A DNA stretch of 64,000 bases, taken from the NCBI RefSeq assembly GCF_036013915.1, contig NZ_CP107899.1:3782001-3846000 (forward strand), read 5' to 3'. The notes beneath the pieces are model-generated. The model was not told the origin of the DNA, made no database searches, and worked only from the letters and a program-made list of their open reading frames with translations. The position numbers and the translations under genes are program-made. Every line of letters starts with the position of its first letter. Within the stretch, counting starts at the first letter, position 1. Below are positions 1 through 8,178 of this stretch, in pieces. The stretch comes from Streptomyces sp. NBC_00464 (GTDB lineage Bacteria; Actinomycetota; Actinomycetes; Streptomycetales; Streptomycetaceae).

Positions 1-305
1 CGGGAGAGGTTGCCGTCGTCCGTCGCGAAGAAGATCGACTTCGGGCGTTCGGTCTTCGGGAGCCGGGCGGCGACGGTGTCCATGACGGTGAGCGTCCGGC
101 CGTCCGTCCCGGCGATCGGCTTGATGTCGATCTTCAGCGAGAGCGAACCGGCCTTGCCGGTCTCCCGGATCGCCTCGATCAGCTCGTGCAGCCTCGTGCT
201 GAGCTCGTCGTGCAGCTGGCCGCCGGACTGCTCCTGGAGGAACGAGGCGAACGGTCGGATGACCGGCTCGGTCTCCTCGGCGACGGGCTTCGTGGTTGTG
301 CTCAT
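1..305 (-). CDS. Hypothetical protein of the mobile element (5' part, cut by window edge)
   Basis: This is an open frame from ATG at 305 running off the left edge, with at least 101 codons. A good ribosome-binding sequence (GGAAG) sits just upstream. The ATG overlaps the stop of the previous gene (ATGA), so it is the next member of the leftward operon. The visible part is acidic and helical (MSTTTKPVAEE at the start) with no motif I recognise. Its position after helicase and WhiB-like genes suggests an early phage-type function, but this is inference. Confidence 0.6.
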   Translation of the reverse strand, partial: MSTTTKPVAEETEPVIRPFASFLQEQSGGQLHDELSTRLHELIEAIRETGKAGSLSLKIDIKPIAGTDGRTLTVMDTVAARLPKTERPKSIFFATDDGNLS

Positions 306-604
306 GACTTCCTTTCGCGGACTGCGTGCTGTGCTGCGCGGTAGGTGGAGGCGGAGGCTCGGCGCTTGCCGGAGGCGACCGCCCGCTGGTCGAAGAGCGC
401 GGACGCGCTCTGGGGTGACGGCGTGGACCAGGCGCCCGCCGGCCAGCCCGGCCCCGGCGGTGACTCCGCCCGGCCGCCGAGTGCGGCCGGTGTGTGGAGC
501 GGGCACCGGGGACCGGTCAGGTACGGGCGGACCGCGTCGAGGGCGCGGCAGTATCGGCGGGCGTCGCCGATCCAGTGCCTGCACTCGGGCGGGGTCTCCG
601 TCAC
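302..604 (-). CDS. Small Cys/His protein of actinobacterial mobile elements
   Basis: 100 aa from a GTG start preceded by GAGAGG. The N-terminal half has Cys and His spaced like a small metal-binding module (ECRHW, RRYCRA, GPRCPLHTPAAL), a pattern I associate with small proteins common in Streptomyces mobile elements. The C-terminal half is low-complexity Ala/Ser/Arg. It overlaps the next gene by 4 bp, implying translational coupling. The function is unknown; zinc binding is a guess from the residue spacing. Confidence 0.55.
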   Translation of the reverse strand: MTETPPECRHWIGDARRYCRALDAVRPYLTGPRCPLHTPAALGGRAESPPGPGWPAGAWSTPSPQSASALFDQRAVASGKRRASASTYRAAQHAVRERKS

Positions 605-639
605 CGGGGGTCCTCTCGGGGTGGTGGGTGAGTGGGTGG

Positions 640-682
640 CCTGGTGCGCGGCCGGTGTGGGGTGGCACGGCCGCGCACCAGG
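640..682 (-). terminator. Perfect hairpin after the WhiB-like gene
   Basis: A 15-bp perfect inverted repeat (640-654 with 668-682, 13-nt loop) lies directly downstream of the WhiB-like stop codon. There is no T-run, so it may act as a partial terminator or processing site that separates the last two genes of the operon. Confidence 0.55.
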
Positions 683-684
683 AG

Positions 685-969
685 TCAGGCGGCGCGCTGC
701 TGTTTCGGCTGCGCGCCGGGGCGGCGTCGGGCCAGCGCGTACCGCTGTTTGCCGGAAAGGCCTCCGCGGATTCCGTACCGGCCGGACTCGCCTCGGCCGT
801 TCTCCTCCGCCATGGCCGAGTCCAGGCAGCCGGAGCGGATCGGGCAGATCAGGCAGGTCTGCTTCGCTGCACGCCGGTCAGCGTTGGAGGTGGAGTCGGT
901 TCCCTCGACGAACCACAGCTCGCGGTCGCAGCCCAGGCAGAGCGCCTTCGTCCAGTTGATGTCGGTCAT
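685..969 (-). CDS. WhiB-like (Wbl) iron-sulfur transcriptional regulator
   Basis: 94 aa. It shows the Wbl hallmarks: four cysteines for a [4Fe-4S] cluster (in CLGC, then CLICPIRSGC with CxxCxxxxxC spacing) followed by a glycine-rich turn (GIRGGLSGKQR) and a basic C-terminus. Wbl proteins act with the vegetative sigma factor to control transcription, often sensing redox state. The ATG overlaps the stop of the upstream small membrane-protein gene. A Wbl protein on a mobile element, in the same operon as an ECF sigma factor, suggests the element reprograms host transcription. The family call is firm; the target is unknown. Confidence 0.9.
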   Translation of the reverse strand: MTDINWTKALCLGCDRELWFVEGTDSTSNADRRAAKQTCLICPIRSGCLDSAMAEENGRGESGRYGIRGGLSGKQRYALARRRPGAQPKQQRAA

Positions 970-1247
970 CGGGTGCCGTCCTCTCCGGCGTGGGTGGGGG
1001 CGTCGGGCCAGATCGACCAGCAGTCAGTGAGGTCGGCGGACGGGTTGCCCGGGGCGGTCTCGATCCGGGCTTCAGCGATCGCTACGCGCAGCCGATCGAG
1101 GCCCTCGACGTACCCGGCGGCGAACAGCACCGGCTGCTCGTCGGCGTCGTCGTCCTGCATGGCGACGCGGCACAGACCGACGGCGCAGAACAGGGTCCCG
1201 GCCCAGCACACGGCGAGCACGATCCCGACCCACTCAGCGATGCTCAT
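966..1247 (-). CDS. Small single-pass membrane protein
   Basis: 93 aa from ATG 1247, which overlaps the helicase stop (ATGA). I chose this over the longer frame because the upstream part is only the shadow of the helicase. Residues about 5-30 form one hydrophobic helix (IVLAVCWAGTLFCAVGLC), followed by an acidic soluble tail. No known family is recognised. It is translationally coupled to its neighbours on both sides, so it is probably a genuine element gene. Confidence 0.6.
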   Translation of the reverse strand: MSIAEWVGIVLAVCWAGTLFCAVGLCRVAMQDDDADEQPVLFAAGYVEGLDRLRVAIAEARIETAPGNPSADLTDCWSIWPDAPTHAGEDGTR

Positions 1248-2722
1248 GCGGCCACCGCCGTGACGCTGTCGACCCAGGCCAGGGCCTCGCAGTCGAGGAC
1301 CTGCCGGGCCCGGGTCACCGCGACGTACGCGAGGCGCCCCTCCTCCCGGGGGAGGAGCACGTGGCCGGTCTCCGGCTGCGGCTTCGGCGCCCGGAAGTCC
1401 GAGTGGATCCGCACCCGGTTCCACTCCCGGCCCTTCGCCTTGTGCGCGGTGGAGACGACCAGCTCGGCGCGGTCCTCCGCCACCAGCGCGTCGGCCGCGG
1501 TGAGGATCCGGCCGGTGCCGTGCTCATCGATGAGCCGGACCAACACCTTCAGCGAGCCGTCCTCCTCCTCGGCGTACTCGCGGACCGCGTCCCACGACGG
1601 GAAGCCGAGCAGCTCTGGGTGGTCGGTGGGCTGGCCGGACTGTAGGGATTCCGCAGCCCAGGCCAGGCGCTTGATGTCCGAACCGCCGCCGACCAGCGCG
1701 ACGTTGCGCCCGGCAGCCAGGCCCTCCAGGACGATGCCCATCGCGCCGCCGTTGGTGCGGCAGAGGATCGCGTCGGGGTTCCCGACCGGGCCCACGGTGG
1801 AGTCGGCCTGGTCGTAGCCGGTGAGGCGGAGCGGGGCGCCGATGACGTGCAGCCACCGGTTCGCCTCGTCCGCGATCGCCGGACCGAAACGGAACGACTG
1901 GGAGAGCGTGAGCTCCGGGGCGCCGAGCTCCCGTACGAAGGTGGCCAGGGCGTCGTTCGCGCCGCGCCAGCTGTAGATCTGCTGGGCAGAGTCGCCGACC
2001 GCGATCCGTTGCGCGTGCTCCTGGTCCAGGAGCACGGCGGACAGGACATCGTTGGTGTCCTGTGCCTCGTCGAGCAGCACCACATTCGTGCTGAGCTTGG
2101 GCCCGGACAGCGCCCACATTTTCAGGTAGTGGTCGTGGCTGAGCTTGAGCACACCAACCTCGTCGCACAGGTCGGCCCACGCAGCGTGCGCTACCGGCAG
2201 GACCAGGCCGAGCAGGGCGCGGCGCGGCTCGTCGGTGGTCAGGCCGTCGTACTGCGGGACGTGCTTCGCGAGGATCTCGGGGTCAGAGCTGTGGCACCAG
2301 CGGGTGATCGTGTCGAGCACGACACGCATGATCAGCTTCGACGTCATCGCCTTCGGGGCGGTCCCGGCGTCGGTCGGGATCGCCGGGGGCGAGCCGATGA
2401 TGCCGAGGATCTTTCTGACGTCGAGGGCCTGACCGGCCTGGTGCGCGGTCTGGCGCGGCATGTTGAGGCGGGGCAGGTGCCGGGCGTCGAAGGCCAGGCC
2501 GTGCCCGGTCTTGCACAGCACGGTCGACGGGAACGAACGGGCCGCGTCGGCGGCGATCGCCTTGTTGTACGCGACGTATGTCATCCGGCGGCGCGGGTCC
2601 GACCGGGCGATCATCTTCAGCGTGCTCGACTTGCCGCATCCGGCGCCGGCCTGGAGCACCAGGTCGATGCCGTCGCCGTACGTGTCGATGGCGTCGCGCT
2701 GTTCCGGGGTGGGGTCCACCAC
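1244..2722 (-). CDS. UvrD/Rep-type superfamily 1 DNA helicase
   Basis: 492 aa with GTG start at 2722 behind GAGGAGG. Walker A GAGCGKSS is at residues 26-33, motif II LLDEAQDTND, motif III VGDSAQQIYSWRGA, motif V VSTAHKAKGREW and motif VI YVAVTRARQVLD, the complete SF1A set. It is shorter than UvrD (about 700 aa) because the 1B/2B insertions are small, as in phage helicases. It would unwind DNA during replication or recombination of the element. It follows the RecA-like ATPase gene in the same operon, after a 72-bp gap holding a hairpin. Confidence 0.92.
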   Translation of the reverse strand: MVDPTPEQRDAIDTYGDGIDLVLQAGAGCGKSSTLKMIARSDPRRRMTYVAYNKAIAADAARSFPSTVLCKTGHGLAFDARHLPRLNMPRQTAHQAGQALDVRKILGIIGSPPAIPTDAGTAPKAMTSKLIMRVVLDTITRWCHSSDPEILAKHVPQYDGLTTDEPRRALLGLVLPVAHAAWADLCDEVGVLKLSHDHYLKMWALSGPKLSTNVVLLDEAQDTNDVLSAVLLDQEHAQRIAVGDSAQQIYSWRGANDALATFVRELGAPELTLSQSFRFGPAIADEANRWLHVIGAPLRLTGYDQADSTVGPVGNPDAILCRTNGGAMGIVLEGLAAGRNVALVGGGSDIKRLAWAAESLQSGQPTDHPELLGFPSWDAVREYAEEEDGSLKVLVRLIDEHGTGRILTAADALVAEDRAELVVSTAHKAKGREWNRVRIHSDFRAPKPQPETGHVLLPREEGRLAYVAVTRARQVLDCEALAWVDSVTAVAA

Positions 2723-2747
2723 TGGGGGTCCTCCTCTCTGGGGTGGT

Positions 2748-2781
2748 GCGGGCCCGGCCGGGTGACGGCGGCCGGGCCCGC
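2748..2781 (-). terminator. GC hairpin between ATPase and helicase genes
   Basis: A 12-bp perfect inverted repeat (2748-2759 / 2770-2781) lies 14 bp after the ATPase stop. It lacks a T-tract and may be an attenuator lowering expression of the distal operon. Confidence 0.45.
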
Positions 2782-2794
2782 GGATCGTGGTGGA

Positions 2795-4069
2795 TCAGGC
2801 GGTCTGAGGGGCGAGCCGGTCGCGCCCAGACTGCTGGGCGACGTCGTCCTCCAGGCCCTGGACCATGGCGGCGAACTCGGCGGCCGGGTTGTCCATGTCG
2901 CCGTAGGCGCTGAGCGTGTCGAGGAGCGTCGCGGCCTCGTCGAACGTCAGCTCGTTCGCGGACTCCACCTGGCGGCCGACGATGAGACCGGTCGCGTGCA
3001 GCCGCTCCTCGCGCTGGTCCTTCGCCCCGAGCCCGACCTTCGAGAAGCAGGCGTGCATCATTCGCATCTGCGGAGCTGAGACCGGCGACGTGCCAGACGG
3101 TGCAGCCGACTGCTCGGACTGTGCGGCGGGAGCAGCACTCGGCGCGGTCGGAGCCGGTGTCGGCGCAGGGGCGGGCTGCGGGCGGAGAGCCGCCCCGTAC
3201 TCCGCGATCACCTCACCGAGCTTCGACGGCTCCCCCGATTTCGGGTGCAGGAGGTCAACCCCGAGGAGGTTCCGCGCCTTCGCCTGGCCGTGCAGCTCCA
3301 GCGCCCGGCTGTACGTCAGGCTCTCGCCGATCAGCTCATCCGTGATCGCCTGGACCGGGTCGACGCCTTGGCCCAGCTGCTCAAGGATCACATCGGCGAA
3401 GTCCTCGCCGGGGTGGTGCACGCTGACGTTGTAGAGCGGCTCGTACCGGGTCTTGGTGACGGTGCCCGTGCCCTCGATCATGTCGATCACGACATCGAAC
3501 TCGTACTCCGAGCCCTCACGCTGGACGGTTTTCACGCCGACCTTCGTGACGGTCTTGCCTTCCATCGAGTAGTCGTTCTTCGTCCGCATCGTGACGATGA
3601 CGTGCCCGGGGAAGTTCAACAGGGCGTCGAGCATGTCCTGTTCGAGGTCGTTGACCGGCGCCCAGGCGGTGAATTTGCCACCCCGGTTCGTGGACTTCTG
3701 GGACTCTGCCTCGACGCGAGCGAGGAGGCCGCCCTTCCCCGCCCAGAAGTGCGACCAGGAGTCGAGGACGAGAACGGCGAGCCGGGCTTCCTCGGCAGCG
3801 CGGACTGCCGCGATGAGGTTCTCCGGTGAGCAGAAGGCCATCGGCATGTGGCCGAACTCGTGCCCACCCAAGTCGGGGCGGCCGGGGACGACGGCGTACT
3901 TCTTCGCGGAGCCGCGCTCAGTGTCGACGACGCCGATGGTGCCGCCGTCCGCGAGCCGCTCCGCCATGCGGAGGGCGGTCTTGGTCTTGCCGGACCCGCC
4001 GGGGCCCTGGAGGGCGATGCGAGCCTTGGCAGTTTCGCGGGTGGCGGGGGCGAAGGTGAACGTGCTCAT
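2795..4069 (-). CDS. Phage-type RecA-fold ATPase (Sak4/AAA-type), recombination
   Basis: 424 aa from ATG 4069 (GGAGCACCGC before it); the longer frame upstream is a shadow. Walker A is PGGSGKT at residues 23-29 and Walker B LAVLVLDSW. These fit the RecA-core NTPases found in phage recombination modules. After a Pro/Ala linker (about 320-355), a C-terminal segment (MRMMHACFSKVGLG onward, about 365-410) resembles a module often attached to actinophage recombination proteins. Likely role: ATP-dependent DNA pairing with the downstream helicase. Family level is confident; exact activity is inferred. Confidence 0.75.
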   Translation of the reverse strand: MSTFTFAPATRETAKARIALQGPGGSGKTKTALRMAERLADGGTIGVVDTERGSAKKYAVVPGRPDLGGHEFGHMPMAFCSPENLIAAVRAAEEARLAVLVLDSWSHFWAGKGGLLARVEAESQKSTNRGGKFTAWAPVNDLEQDMLDALLNFPGHVIVTMRTKNDYSMEGKTVTKVGVKTVQREGSEYEFDVVIDMIEGTGTVTKTRYEPLYNVSVHHPGEDFADVILEQLGQGVDPVQAITDELIGESLTYSRALELHGQAKARNLLGVDLLHPKSGEPSKLGEVIAEYGAALRPQPAPAPTPAPTAPSAAPAAQSEQSAAPSGTSPVSAPQMRMMHACFSKVGLGAKDQREERLHATGLIVGRQVESANELTFDEAATLLDTLSAYGDMDNPAAEFAAMVQGLEDDVAQQSGRDRLAPQTA

Positions 4070-4362
4070 GCGGTGCTCCGGTTGTCGCGCTGCTGCGGGG
4101 TGGTGGTGAGACGGCCGGTCGTGGTGGCGGCGGTGATCCAGGCGGCGGCGTCCTTGGCGGCGCCAAACCGGGCGGTGCGGCGGCGGTTCACCGAATGGGA
4201 GTCGGTCGGCTTGGCGCCGTACTTCTCGGCGGAGCGAGCGATCAGGCCGGCGGCCAGCTCTTCGCCGAGCTCGCGGCGGAAGTCTGCGAGCAGGGCGGCC
4301 GCGTCGGGGGCGGGCATGCCGCCTGCGACGAGACCCCGGTAGGCCTTCGAGTACGCGCTCAT
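4066..4362 (-). CDS. Hypothetical protein, mobile element
   Basis: 98 aa from ATG 4362, with 4-bp overlaps to the genes on both sides. Basic and helical with no recognisable domain. The position between a zinc-type small protein and the recombination ATPase suggests an accessory replication function, but nothing in the sequence proves it. Confidence 0.6.
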   Translation of the reverse strand: MSAYSKAYRGLVAGGMPAPDAAALLADFRRELGEELAAGLIARSAEKYGAKPTDSHSVNRRRTARFGAAKDAAAWITAATTTGRLTTTPQQRDNRSTA

Positions 4363-4613
4363 CGGGCACCGCCAACGCGGAGCTCGGCGAGCGCGGACCC
4401 GTACGACGCACAATCCCAGGAGCAGAACAGCCGCTTCGGCTCGCTGCTCCCGACGACCTCGATCACGACCCAGCCCGGGATGCGGCGCACGCCGCCCGGC
4501 TGCGCACCGCAGCCGGCCGTCGCGCACCGGGCCGCGGTCTGAACCTGCTGGGGCGGCTTCGGCTCGCCGGTCATCCCCATGTTCCAGGCCTTCGCGGTCT
4601 TGCTGGCAGCCAT
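4359..4613 (-). CDS. Small four-cysteine (zinc-ribbon-like) protein
   Basis: 84 aa. Cysteine pairs CATAGC and CSWDC are spaced like a treble-clef or zinc-ribbon module. The ATG at 4613 is contiguous with the upstream stop (TAATG), and the stop overlaps the next start (ATGA). Probably a nucleic-acid-associated small phage protein. The name is descriptive only. Confidence 0.6.
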   Translation of the reverse strand: MAASKTAKAWNMGMTGEPKPPQQVQTAARCATAGCGAQPGGVRRIPGWVVIEVVGSSEPKRLFCSWDCASYGSALAELRVGGAR

Positions 4614-5230
4614 TAGGCACCGTCCTTCTGGACGAGGAGGAAGTAGCGGCCGTCATGCGGGCCGTGGACGGTGAGGAGGTTGAGAGCGGCGAGCTCGTGC
4701 AGGCAGGCGCGGGCGCTCGTACGGCGGCCGCGCTTCGGGTAGCCGAGGTCGGCGTAGACCCGGTCCGCCTTGCCCGTCGACCACCGATGGGTGGGCAGAG
4801 TTCGGATGTGCGCGAGCAGCTGCTGCGCCTGGTAGCTCAGGCCGCTGCGGTCCAGCGCAGCCGCAATAGCCGATTTCGGGTTGAGGGGAGCAGGCAGATT
4901 CCCCGTCTCCCGCAGCGTCTCCAGCCACGTGGCCGGGTACGACAGATGCCGCCACTGGATCTTCATGAACCGCTGCGGACCGCCGTAGCCCTTCGTCTCG
5001 ACGGTGACGTTCACCGCCTGCGCGACGTCGGGAATGCCCGGAAGGTCGGCGCGCACCATGTGGTTGGTGCCGTGCCCGATCGTCGGCTCCCAGCCCTGGG
5101 GCAGCCACCCGCCGATCTGCATGTAGCTGTGCCCGTAGTAGTCGGGCGCGAGTTCTGTCAGCGACCAGTCGGTGAGGGCCACCGTGCCGTCGATCAGCTC
5201 GACCATCGCGGTCGTGTCCATGGCGGTCAT
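4613..5230 (-). CDS. Hypothetical protein with winged-helix-like C-terminus
   Basis: 205 aa, ATG at 5230 overlapping the upstream stop. The N-terminal 110 residues are unrecognised. The C-terminal part (LSYQAQQLLAHIRTLPTHRW, then SARACLHELAALNLLTV) has the helix pattern of a winged-helix domain and may bind DNA. Operonic position suggests replication or gene-control work for the element. Confidence is in the gene, not the function. Confidence 0.55.
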   Translation of the reverse strand: MTAMDTTAMVELIDGTVALTDWSLTELAPDYYGHSYMQIGGWLPQGWEPTIGHGTNHMVRADLPGIPDVAQAVNVTVETKGYGGPQRFMKIQWRHLSYPATWLETLRETGNLPAPLNPKSAIAAALDRSGLSYQAQQLLAHIRTLPTHRWSTGKADRVYADLGYPKRGRRTSARACLHELAALNLLTVHGPHDGRYFLLVQKDGA

Positions 5231-5973
5231 GCGCTCTCACCGCCCGCGACGGTCAGCAGCTCACGAACCGGCGACAGCGGACCGGAGAACTCGACGATGT
5301 TCGCGAGCGAGCACCGCTCCGGCCGACCGTCGACCGACAGCAACGGCATCCCCTCGGACGACTCGCCCTGGAAGTACCAGGTGTCCCCCTTGATGTCGCG
5401 GTACGGGAGCGCCAGGTCGTAGACGACACCGCCGTACCGGCACGGGCGCTTCGCCTGAGCGGCCGCCGCAATTTCGAGCTCGGGTACGTCGTACGCCAGG
5501 ACGCTGAGCGGCACCCCGCCCCACGACGTCCGGCCGCACGACACGTAGTCGAGGCCCGTCACCTGCGCCTCGGTCAGCCCGAGCGTCTCCATCCACGCTG
5601 CCCACCGGGCGCGGTCGGTGATGTGGAGGCTCATGACCACGGTGTCGCCGTCGACCGTCACACCAGTGACGTCCGGCTCGGCCGCGTACTGGGAGCCCAT
5701 CGCGGCCGCCAACTCACGGGCCCGGCCACACGCGTCGTCCCACGCACGAGCCTGGTCCTCCAGGCCGCTGGTCGGCTCGGCCGAGCTCGGGGCCGGCGGA
5801 GTCACCGGCACCCAGCCCTCCGGGCCCCGGCGAAGAACGGCACCGTACGTACGCTCCGGGTCGACAAGAAGATGCTGCTGATCGAGAGCGTGCGCGATCG
5901 CCTGCGCGACGTCGCCAGTACCGGCGAGCAGTTCGCGGACAACCTTGATCGTCTGAGGGAGGTTCTTGTTCAC
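5227..5973 (-). CDS. Hypothetical protein downstream of sigma factor
   Basis: 248 aa from GTG 5973, whose GTGA overlaps the sigma factor stop; the longer ATG frame would run deep into the sigma gene and is rejected. The start reads MNKNLPQTIKVVRELLAG. No membrane segment or known motif is seen. Tight coupling to the sigma factor raises the possibility of an anti-sigma or partner role, but it lacks the HxxxCxxC zinc motif of ZAS anti-sigma factors, so this is only a thought. Confidence 0.55.
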   Translation of the reverse strand: MNKNLPQTIKVVRELLAGTGDVAQAIAHALDQQHLLVDPERTYGAVLRRGPEGWVPVTPPAPSSAEPTSGLEDQARAWDDACGRARELAAAMGSQYAAEPDVTGVTVDGDTVVMSLHITDRARWAAWMETLGLTEAQVTGLDYVSCGRTSWGGVPLSVLAYDVPELEIAAAAQAKRPCRYGGVVYDLALPYRDIKGDTWYFQGESSEGMPLLSVDGRPERCSLANIVEFSGPLSPVRELLTVAGGESA

Positions 5974-6554
5974 GCTGCGACCTCGTAGTTCTGGAGCGCG
6001 CGACGGAGGTTCGCCATAGCCCGGAAGCGGAGCATCTTCACGGCGCCCTCGCTCCGGTGCATCACCGCGGCGACCTCGCGGCACGACATGCCCGACCAGG
6101 ACTGGAGGACGATGACCTGTCGGTGATCGGGCAGGAGGGTATCGAGCGCCTGGCGGACGGGCGCGCCGTCGAACGCGGCGAGCGCGGACACCTCGGCCGA
6201 ACTCTCGGACTGGTCGAGGAAATCGATATCGTCCGTTGTGACCTCGGGGCGGCGGGCCTTCAACCGGACGTGGTCGACGACGATGTTGCGGGCGATCGTC
6301 ACCAGCCAGGCGCCAATGTCGGTGCCCTGCCAGGCGAACGAGTCGATGCGGCGGTACGCGCGGAGGAACGTCTCGCTCGTGAGGTCCTCGGCGAGGTAGC
6401 TGTCCCGGACGCGGCTGAGGATGTAGCGGTAGACGGGGCCGCGGTGCTCGGTGTACAGGTCAATGAACGCGGTGGCGTTACCGGCACGGGCAGCGGACAC
6501 GAGGGCGGGCTCCGCTCCCGGCGGGGCGATCTTGGGGCTAGCCTGTGTGGTCAA
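5970..6554 (-). CDS. ECF-type RNA polymerase sigma factor
   Basis: 194 aa, TTG start at 6554 with a strong GGAGG. Region 2 is clear (FIDLYTEHRGPVYRYILSRV, then AEDLTSETFLRAYRRI, then IGAWLVTIARNIVVDHVR) and region 4.2 has the HTH (SWSGMSCREVAAVMHRSEGA). It would direct RNA polymerase to element promoters or divert host transcription. It heads the leftward operon, 80 bp after the excisionase-like gene. A dedicated sigma factor in an integrative element is unusual. Family assignment is secure. Confidence 0.9.
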   Translation of the reverse strand: MTTQASPKIAPPGAEPALVSAARAGNATAFIDLYTEHRGPVYRYILSRVRDSYLAEDLTSETFLRAYRRIDSFAWQGTDIGAWLVTIARNIVVDHVRLKARRPEVTTDDIDFLDQSESSAEVSALAAFDGAPVRQALDTLLPDHRQVIVLQSWSGMSCREVAAVMHRSEGAVKMLRFRAMANLRRALQNYEVAA

Positions 6555-6633
6555 GGCCTGCCTCCGTTCTCTGTGATGAGGGTGGGTCTGGTGCGGGGTC
6601 GGTCCGGGTGCATCCGGTCGGCCCCGTTGTGCG

Positions 6634-7137
6634 TCAGGCGGGGATCTGCTCGCGGTGCTCGCGCATCGCGCTGAGTACGGCCCGGGGGTCGAACCGGCGG
6701 GAACGGCCGACGTAGATCAGGCCCGGCCAGTGCGGGTCGTCCTTGATCTGTCGGTCGATCCAGCTCATGGACTTCCGCAGGAACCCGGCGAGCTCGCGCT
6801 GGTCGAGCAGTCGCTCTGGCAGGTCGGAGGGAGCCGACTTCCGCGAAGCCCCGATACGCGGTACGCGTGTAGATGTAGATTCATTGAGCGTCAGAAAGAC
6901 CGTCTCGAAGAACGCGCCGACCTCCTGGTCGAGCGCCTGGGCGATCAGGCCGGCGGCCCGGTCGCTCGTCTCTTCGCGGGCGGTCTTGCCGGTCCCGACG
7001 ATGAAGCCGACGTAGGCCGGTGACAGGCCCTTGCCGGTGGGGTCGAGCTCCTTCGTCTGGGCGGCGAGGTGCGGGATGTCCAGCCCGGCCGCCCTTATGG
7101 CGGCGCGGAGCGGGGCTCCCTTATCCAGTCGTCGCAT
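6634..7137 (-). CDS. HTH protein with excisionase (AlpA/HTH_17)-like C-terminus
   Basis: 167 aa from ATG 7137 behind GGAGGACAAC. The first 80 residues (LRAAIRAAGLDIPHLAAQ, then GLSPAYVGFIVG) look like an XRE-type HTH. Residues 110-160 (LLDQRELAGFLRKSMSWID, then YVGRSRRFDPRAVLSAM) match the small winged excisionase/AlpA module. This suggests one protein that controls early transcription and assists excision. It is divergent from the repressor across a region with palindromic operators. The domain fusion is read from sequence; the dual role is inferred. Confidence 0.65.
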   Translation of the reverse strand: MRRLDKGAPLRAAIRAAGLDIPHLAAQTKELDPTGKGLSPAYVGFIVGTGKTAREETSDRAAGLIAQALDQEVGAFFETVFLTLNESTSTRVPRIGASRKSAPSDLPERLLDQRELAGFLRKSMSWIDRQIKDDPHWPGLIYVGRSRRFDPRAVLSAMREHREQIPA

Positions 7138-7194
7138 GTTGTCCTCCGGCGCATGGCCGAATAGGGGTGTCGCTGGTCGGGGTGACCTGCGATG

Positions 7195-7213
7195 TCTACA
7201 GTCTGCATGTAGA
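7195..7213. promoter_or_regulatory. Operator-like palindrome TCTAC-N9-GTAGA
   Basis: Inverted half-sites tctac (7195-7199) and gtaga (7209-7213) lie just downstream of a candidate leftward -35 (TTGACT, 7228-7223) of the excisionase-like gene. Together with the copy at 7324 they are probably the repressor binding sites. Confidence 0.5.
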
Positions 7214-7323
7214 TGCATATCGAGTCAAGGGGGCTTAGTGGGGGTGTCGCGACGCTGGGCGGGGGCGCACGGGGGTGATGTAGGTGCGCCGGTGCACTAT
7301 CAAATACAGGTCACAGTGCCGCG

Positions 7324-7343
7324 ATCTACTTGCGGATGTAGAT
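7324..7343. promoter_or_regulatory. Operator-like palindrome ATCTAC-N8-GTAGAT
   Basis: The half-sites atctac (7324-7329) and gtagat (7338-7343) lie 24 bp before the repressor start codon. Fifteen bases of this site (7329-7343) recur exactly at 10665-10679 beside attR. Confidence 0.5.
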
Positions 7344-7366
7344 GCGGATAGTCGACACTCACCGGT

Positions 7367-7780
7367 GTGACTACAGGCCCGAGCAACCCCGGCGACGACG
7401 CCGCCGAGGACCCCGCCCCCACCGGCGAGGACCTGGCAGCCATCCTCACCCGACTCCTTGAGGAGACGGGGCGTACGCAGAAAGAGCTGGCTGCTGAGGC
7501 CGGCATCAAATACCCGACGCTGAACGCATGGGTGAACCGGACGCGCGGTACCTCACGCATCGACGCGGACGACCTTCGCTCGATGACCGAGGTCCTCCGC
7601 CTCTGGCGGGCGGACGTGACCCCGGCCCAACTGTTCAAGGCGGCGGGGCGCAGGGTGCCCGGACCTACCAGCGAGGAGCGTGAACAGCGACTCCTCCGTA
7701 TCTACCGCGACCTGCCAACCGAAGGGCAGAGAGCGCTCATTCAATCCGCCGAGGCGATGCGTGCTGCCAGCAGACGGTAG
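7367..7780 (+). CDS. XRE-family repressor of the element
   Basis: 137 aa from GTG 7367. The HTH is at about residues 35-60 (TQKELAAEAGIKYPTLNAWV). The C-terminal region (EREQRLLRIYRDLPTEGQRAL) resembles the tails of phage-type repressors. It is divergently transcribed from the excisionase-like gene and sigma operon, the classical position for the maintenance repressor. Palindromes of the TCTAC/GTAGA type in the intergenic region are its likely operators. Confidence 0.75.
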   Translation: MTTGPSNPGDDAAEDPAPTGEDLAAILTRLLEETGRTQKELAAEAGIKYPTLNAWVNRTRGTSRIDADDLRSMTEVLRLWRADVTPAQLFKAAGRRVPGPTSEEREQRLLRIYRDLPTEGQRALIQSAEAMRAASRR

Positions 7781-7928
7781 CTAAGGGTTGCCTAAGACAG
7801 AGGGGAATATCTTCTTCCGATTGCATATGCCGAAACCCCTCCACAAGTTCTAGACCCGAAGGTAGATTCGGCTACCCGCTGTCCTCCCGTAGCGGCTCAA
7901 CGCAACTGCGCAGCCCTGGGGGATACCT

Positions 7929-8165
7929 GTGTGCACTCTCATCGCCGTGGCCGACTCCCAGTCGGAGACCGCCATTTGGGACCCGGACGAGATCACCATC
8001 TTCGTCCAAGGGGGCACCCACCCACACGACCTGATCAGAGACCTCGCGGCTCTCCTGGTCGACCTCGGCGCACCCACCACCACCGCCACCGGCGGCGGCC
8101 TCGCCTGCTTCTGCGGCGACCCCATCACCATCCCGCACGAAGCGATCGCCGCCGGCACGCTCTGA
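7929..8165 (+). CDS. Small hypothetical protein preceding integrase
   Basis: 78 aa from GTG 7929 with a GGGGG ribosome-binding run; ends 13 bp before the integrase start. Acidic, begins MCTLIAVADSQSE and contains CFCGDP near the C-terminus. No family recognised. Its spacing suggests co-transcription with the integrase. Confidence 0.55.
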   Translation: MCTLIAVADSQSETAIWDPDEITIFVQGGTHPHDLIRDLAALLVDLGAPTTTATGGGLACFCGDPITIPHEAIAAGTL

Positions 8166-8178
8166 TCAGGAGTCCGCC

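Noticed and set aside
10..1263. 417-codon plus-strand frame at the window start
   Set aside because: Shadow of several overlapping minus-strand genes including a clear WhiB-like protein.
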